From the NCBI GenBank assembly GCA_965247975.1, contig OZ252050.1:1116001-1180000 (forward strand): a stretch of 64,000 nucleotides of DNA, read 5' to 3'. Origin of the DNA: Taishania sp965247975 (lineage in GTDB: Bacteria; Bacteroidota; Bacteroidia; Flavobacteriales_D; Crocinitomicaceae). The position numbers and the translations under genes are program-made. Shown here one piece after another: positions 60,047 through 64,000 of this stretch (the first letter of the stretch is position 1; the number at the start of each line of letters is the position of its first letter). The notes under the pieces were generated by a model. It saw only the letters and a program-made list of their open reading frames with translations. It was not told the origin of the DNA and searched no databases.

Positions 60047-61449
60047 TGGGTGACTTGCAAAGAACACTGAAGGAAAGTGTTAAAATTTCGGGGATTGGAT
60101 TACATACAGGTGAAGCTGTTAATTTGGAAATCTGTCCTGCACCAGAAAATCATGGGTATAAATTTCAACGAATTGACTTAGATGGTCAACCAATTATTAA
60201 AGCGGATTGTGATTTGGTTGTTTCAACAGATCGTGGAACTACGCTTGAAGCAAATGGCGCTCGTGTGTACACAACAGAACATGTCCTTGCGGCACTTTAT
60301 GGCTGCGAAGTGGACAATGCCTTGATAAAAATTGATGCACCCGAAATTCCAATCATGGATGGTTCGTCTTTGCCTTTTGTAAATGCCATCGAGAAAGTAG
60401 GTTACGAAGAGCAAACAGCGGAAAGAAATTATTTCGTTTTGACGGAAAATATTCCTTGGGAAGATACAGAACGTGGTATTGAGTTTTTGGCTGTTCCAGA
60501 CAATAATTACCGCATCACGGTGATGGTTGATTACAAATCTCCTGTGCTTGGAACGCAACACGCTAGCATGTATAATGTGGGCGAATTCAAAACAGAAATC
60601 GCAAAATGTAGAACCTTCGTTTTCTTGCGTGAACTTGAATTTTTAGCTAAAAATAATTTGATCAAAGGAGGCGATTTAGACAACGCCATTGTGCTCGTAG
60701 AGCGCGATGATGTAAGTCAAGAAGAATTGAATCGCTTGGCAAAATTGCTCGGAAAAGAGGAATTGCAAATTAGTTTGGATGGAATTGGTGTTCTGAATAG
60801 TACAAAATTGCAGTTTGAAAACGAACCAGCACGTCACAAGCTTTTAGACATAGTCGGCGATTTAGCCTTGGTTGGTCGACCAATTAAAGCACATATTTTG
60901 GGAGCACGTCCGGGACATTCTGGAAATGTGCGTTTTGCCAAAGTATTGAAAGAACAAATCAAAAAACAAGAAGGACTTCGTACATTTGATTTAACGAAAA
61001 AGCCTCTTTACGATATCAACGATATTGAACGCATGTTGCCACACCGTTTTCCATTTTTAATGGTTGACAAAATCATGGAAATTGGAGAGGAAACGATCAT
61101 TGGTGTGAAAAATGTGACCATGAATGAGCCAATATTTACGGGGCATTTCCCTGGGAATCCTGTTTTTCCGGGTGTATTGCAAATTGAAGCAATGGCACAA
61201 GTTGGTGGAATTTTCGCTTTGAGCAAAGTAGAAGATCCACATTTGTATTCCACGTATTTCATGAAAATTGACAATGTGAAATTCAAACAAAAAGTAATTC
61301 CTGGCGATACCATTGTTTTTGAATTATACCTACTTTCGCCAATACGAAGAGGTTTGGTGAACATGGGTGGAAAAGCTTACGTAAACGGAAGTCTTGTGAT
61401 GGAAGCCGAAATGTTGGCACAAGTAGTAAAAGATAAAGTTGAAGCGTAA
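60046..61449 (+). CDS. lpxC: Bifunctional UDP-3-O-acyl-GlcNAc deacetylase / 3-hydroxyacyl-ACP dehydratase
   Basis: 467 aa fusion. Residues 1 to about 305 are LpxC, the zinc deacetylase that commits to lipid A (ISGIGLHTGEAVNL, TTEHVLAALYGCEVDNALI, KLLDIVGDLALVGRPIKAHI). Residues about 320-465 are FabZ (IERMLPHRFPFLMVDKI, TGHFPGNPVFPGVLQIEAMAQ). The fusion is characteristic of Bacteroidota and joins lipid A synthesis to fatty-acid elongation. It overlaps lpxD by 1 nt and precedes lpxA by 33 nt. Confidence 0.97.
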   Translation: MGDLQRTLKESVKISGIGLHTGEAVNLEICPAPENHGYKFQRIDLDGQPIIKADCDLVVSTDRGTTLEANGARVYTTEHVLAALYGCEVDNALIKIDAPEIPIMDGSSLPFVNAIEKVGYEEQTAERNYFVLTENIPWEDTERGIEFLAVPDNNYRITVMVDYKSPVLGTQHASMYNVGEFKTEIAKCRTFVFLRELEFLAKNNLIKGGDLDNAIVLVERDDVSQEELNRLAKLLGKEELQISLDGIGVLNSTKLQFENEPARHKLLDIVGDLALVGRPIKAHILGARPGHSGNVRFAKVLKEQIKKQEGLRTFDLTKKPLYDINDIERMLPHRFPFLMVDKIMEIGEETIIGVKNVTMNEPIFTGHFPGNPVFPGVLQIEAMAQVGGIFALSKVEDPHLYSTYFMKIDNVKFKQKVIPGDTIVFELYLLSPIRRGLVNMGGKAYVNGSLVMEAEMLAQVVKDKVEA

Positions 61450-61482
61450 TCGCTTTACAAATAAATTAATGAAGATCTAAAA

Positions 61483-62259
61483 ATGATAAGTCAACTTGCA
61501 CAAGTTTCAGAAAAGGCAACCATCGCGAACGATGTAACGATTGATGCGTTTTCTGTTGTGCACGAAGATGTTGTCATTGGTCGAGGAACGCACATTCATC
61601 CAAATGTTGTGATTTATCCAGGAACGCGCATTGGTGAAGATTGTGAAATTTTTCCAGGAGCAGTCATTGGAGTGATTCCCCAAGATTTGAAATTCAGCGG
61701 TGAATACACAACGGTTGAAATTGGAAACAATACCAAAATTCGCGAATGTGTGACTATTCATCGTGGAACGTCAGATAAAATGATGACCAAAATTGGAGAT
61801 AATTGTTTGCTCATGACGTATGTGCATGTAGCCCACGATTGCATTATTGGAAACAATGTCATTTTAGCTTCTTATACCGGACTTTCAGGCCACGTGCAAA
61901 TTGATGATTTTGCGATTTTGGAAGGTAAAGTTGCTGCTCAACAATTTGTTCATATTGGAAAACATGCATTCATTGCTGGAGCGACATTGGTGCGAAAAGA
62001 TGTACCGCCTTATGTGAAAGTGGCGCGCGAACCGAGCACTTTTGCCGGAGTAAATTCGGTTGGTTTGCGTAGAAAAGGTTATAGCGATTCAGACATCAAA
62101 GAAGTGGAAGATATTTACCGCATCATTTATGTCCAAAACGCCAACATGTCAAAAGGAATTGCAATCATCAAAGAAATGATGCCAGAATCATTGATGATGA
62201 AAGAAATCGTTGGTTTCATTGAAGCATCAGATAAAGGTGTGATTCGGGGAATGATCTAA
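61483..62259 (+). CDS. lpxA: Acyl-ACP--UDP-N-acetylglucosamine O-acyltransferase
   Basis: 258 aa. It performs the first step of lipid A synthesis with a left-handed beta-helix. Hexapeptide repeats begin at about residue 10. The catalytic histidine is in MTYVHVAHDC, and the substrate-selecting region GTSDKMMTKIGDN and the C-terminal helical part (SLMMKEIVGFIEASDKGVIRG) are present. It completes the lpxD-lpxC/fabZ-lpxA cluster. Confidence 0.96.
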   Translation: MISQLAQVSEKATIANDVTIDAFSVVHEDVVIGRGTHIHPNVVIYPGTRIGEDCEIFPGAVIGVIPQDLKFSGEYTTVEIGNNTKIRECVTIHRGTSDKMMTKIGDNCLLMTYVHVAHDCIIGNNVILASYTGLSGHVQIDDFAILEGKVAAQQFVHIGKHAFIAGATLVRKDVPPYVKVAREPSTFAGVNSVGLRRKGYSDSDIKEVEDIYRIIYVQNANMSKGIAIIKEMMPESLMMKEIVGFIEASDKGVIRGMI

Positions 62260-62267
62260 GAGCAGGT

Positions 62268-62340
62268 TTCGAGTGCCTCAGCCTTTGTTGATAATTAATA
62301 ATTTGCCTATCATAGTTTGCGCTGACTGAGGCTCTCGAAG
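62268..62340 (+). repeat. REP-like hairpin, diverged copy 3
   Basis: TTTCGAGTGCCTCAGCC (62268-62284) faces GACTGAGGCTCTCGAAG (62323-62339), an imperfect inverted repeat enclosing an AT-rich loop. The right arm resembles the GGCTGAGGCTCTCGAAGCC core of the repeats at 17.97 and 18.92 kb. Confidence 0.5.
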
Positions 62341-62381
62341 TTAGGAGCAAAAGTCAAGGATAGGCATCATAATTCGAAAAA

Positions 62382-63824
62382 GTGTATAACAGAGGAGAAA
62401 TTATCACAGTTAAAATCACCGGCTATGCTTTCGGAGGAAATGGCGTTGCAAAAATCCCTACAGAAAATGGTGATTTCGTTGTTTTTGTGAACAACACATT
62501 TCCTGGACAGACCGTAACAGCGAAAGTCGATAAGAAAAAAAAGCGCTATTGCGAAGCGAAATTAATCGATGTTATTGAGCGATCTTCGCTTGAAAAACAA
62601 CTCGATTTTCAAGAAATTTCAGGTGCTCCATATATTTTTGTGCCTGTTGGCGAACAGCAAAAAGAAAAGCAAAACAGCACGCTTGATGTCTACCGAAAAC
62701 TAGGAAATTTTAGAGAAATAGAAGAACAATTCGACGAGTTCATTTCTTCGCCCACTGATTTTTTCTATCGAAATAAGATGGAATATAGTTTTTCAAGTAT
62801 CGAACACGACTTGGATAAAAACGAAGAACTTGATAATGCATTTGCGCTCGGATTTAAACGTCGGGGAACTTGGTGGAAAGTCGAAAGCTTGAACAAAGCA
62901 AGTGGTATGTTTGATGAAGAATGGGAATCAAAACTTCACTTGGTTCGGAATCATCTGAAGGAAACTGGTTTAACCGCTTGGCATCCGCCACAGAAAATAG
63001 GATTTTTCAGACATATTGTGGTGCGCAAATCATTCGATCAAGATCAATTGCTCATCAATTTGGTTACTTCGTCAGATGGACTAGAGCAATTTGATGTAGT
63101 TAAATTTGGGGAATATCTAAAAGAACATTTCGGAAATCGCATCGCTGGATTTCAACATACGATCAATGACAATGTGGCTGATCGAGCAAAAATTGAGAAT
63201 GGAACATACACCTTGGTTTTCGGTGAACCTGTCGTAGCTGAAAAATTACTCGGTTTGACTTTTGAAATCAGCATGGAAAGTTTCTTTCAAACGAATCCAA
63301 AAAGTGCTGAGAAGTTGTACAACAAAGCCTTGGATTATGTCTTTGAAGAAGAAATTCCACATGGAAATGTTGTCATGGATTTATTCTGTGGTACAGGAAC
63401 CATCGGTCAAATTTTGTCTACACGAAGATCAGATGTTGAACTAATTGGCGTCGACATCGTTGAAGAAGCCATTGAAGATGCGAAGCGCAACGCGAAGCGC
63501 AATAATATTCAAGGAATTAATTTCTATGCGGCAGATGTTGGCAAGTTCTTGCGAGAACATCCTGAGTTTATCGGGAAAATCGCAACGATTATTTTAGATC
63601 CACCACGTGCTGGAATTGCCCCAAAAACACTTCAAAAAGTGATCGATCTTGGTGCGAAGAACATCGTGTACATTTCGTGTAACCCAAGTACGCAAGCTCG
63701 AGATGCTGAAACACTAAAAAAAGCTGGATACGCCATGGAGAAATTGAGTTTGGTAGACCAATTTCCGCACACAGGTCACATCGAAGCAATTGCAAAATTT
63801 AAATGGATAGGTCATGAAAGCTGA
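62382..63824 (+). CDS. rlmD: TrmA/RlmD-type rRNA (uracil-5-)-methyltransferase
   Basis: 480 aa with GTG start at 62382; no in-frame ATG is found upstream. A TRAM domain occupies residues 1-60 (GEIITVKITGYAFGGNGVAKI). The SAM fold shows VVMDLFCGTGTIG, ILDPPRAGI and the nucleophilic cysteine in YISCNPSTQARD. RlmD normally has a C-X5-C-X2-C iron-sulfur motif after the TRAM domain, but here that region reads SGAPYIFVP with no cysteines, so the cluster is absent. It methylates a U in rRNA or tRNA; which one is uncertain. It overlaps cinA by 11 nt. Confidence 0.87.
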   Translation: MYNRGEIITVKITGYAFGGNGVAKIPTENGDFVVFVNNTFPGQTVTAKVDKKKKRYCEAKLIDVIERSSLEKQLDFQEISGAPYIFVPVGEQQKEKQNSTLDVYRKLGNFREIEEQFDEFISSPTDFFYRNKMEYSFSSIEHDLDKNEELDNAFALGFKRRGTWWKVESLNKASGMFDEEWESKLHLVRNHLKETGLTAWHPPQKIGFFRHIVVRKSFDQDQLLINLVTSSDGLEQFDVVKFGEYLKEHFGNRIAGFQHTINDNVADRAKIENGTYTLVFGEPVVAEKLLGLTFEISMESFFQTNPKSAEKLYNKALDYVFEEEIPHGNVVMDLFCGTGTIGQILSTRRSDVELIGVDIVEEAIEDAKRNAKRNNIQGINFYAADVGKFLREHPEFIGKIATIILDPPRAGIAPKTLQKVIDLGAKNIVYISCNPSTQARDAETLKKAGYAMEKLSLVDQFPHTGHIEAIAKFKWIGHES

Positions 63825-64000
63825 AATAATTTCGATTGGAGATGAATTGCTCATTGGGCAAACAATCAACACCAATGCCGCTTGGCTCGGTCAAGAGCTT
63901 TCACTCCGTGGAATTCCGATTGTGCAAGGAATTACAATTATGGATACGGAACAAGCCATTTTTAATGCCATTGAAGATGGATTTACACGTGCCGACTTGT
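63814..64000 (+). CDS. cinA: CinA-family competence/damage-inducible protein (partial, N-terminal part)
   Basis: 62 codons are visible before the window ends. The N-terminus MKAEIISIGDELLIGQTINTN and WLGQELSLRGIPIVQGITIMD is the MoCF-like domain signature of CinA. The ATG at 63814 lies inside the end of the methyltransferase gene. By family, this is a nucleotide pyrophosphatase/NMN-deamidase-type protein; the C-terminal domain cannot be judged. Confidence 0.92.
   Translation, partial: MKAEIISIGDELLIGQTINTNAAWLGQELSLRGIPIVQGITIMDTEQAIFNAIEDGFTRADL

Overview
The window comes from an AT-rich member of the Bacteroidota, most likely order Flavobacteriales. A Crocinitomicaceae/Fluviicola-like genome is my guess, at low confidence for the genus. 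Supporting signs are the gldD-gldE gliding/type IX secretion genes next to ssb and mutY, five secreted proteins ending in type IX sorting (Por) domains, a fused lpxC-fabZ, Bacteroidota-type promoters (TTG, about 18-20 nt, TAnnTTTG) and the general absence of Shine-Dalgarno sequences. I found no rRNA or tRNA genes.

Layout. 1-8.2 kb (mostly minus): a DPP-IV-type peptidase (cut by the window edge), an alpha-oxoamine synthase, a TPR/OmpA-like lipoprotein, and folK-gldD-gldE-ssb-mutY. 8.3-16.1 kb: an HU protein, a 30-residue basic COX24-like protein, rng-recX, a secreted PETase-like hydrolase, pyrH-frr, then a minus-strand block of yjjG-like phosphatase, membrane protein and upp. 16.2-23.1 kb: an ABC exporter, a cytoplasmic periplasmic-binding-fold protein bracketed by short repeats, hemH, an inserted VbhA-Fic toxin-antitoxin islet with a broken rhuM, and ahcY behind a structured leader. 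23.2-32.2 kb: a DnaJ-like membrane protein, a nine-unit palindromic repeat array beside a GxxExxY PD-(D/E)XK protein, lipA, a CrtI-like oxidoreductase, rpmH, a second ABC exporter, and rpsF-rpsR-rplI. 32.3-49.7 kb: a beta-lactamase-fold lipoprotein, a LytS/LytTR two-component system, and a large group of secreted proteins. 50-64 kb: aconitase, kup, another type IX cargo protein, a TetR-ABC1 pair, lpxD-lpxC/fabZ-lpxA, an RNA uracil methyltransferase and the start of cinA.

The most interesting structures are non-coding. First, a 9-bp direct repeat with an exact 21-bp period lies upstream of four secreted-protein transcription units, always 33-34 nt from the TTTG of a -7-like element. This is the geometry of LytTR operators, and the only LytTR regulator in the window lies just upstream of the cluster. 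Second, nine near-identical palindromes (period 102-105 bp, arms built of three 9-mers) end 20 bp before the promoter of the GxxExxY nuclease-like gene. Third, the ahcY leader can close on itself with 13 pairs in a 14-position stem, a candidate riboswitch-type element. Fourth, the Fic islet sits between the real hemH 3' end and a diverged second copy of that end whose core codon differences are synonymous, which suggests arrival by recombination or integration at hemH.
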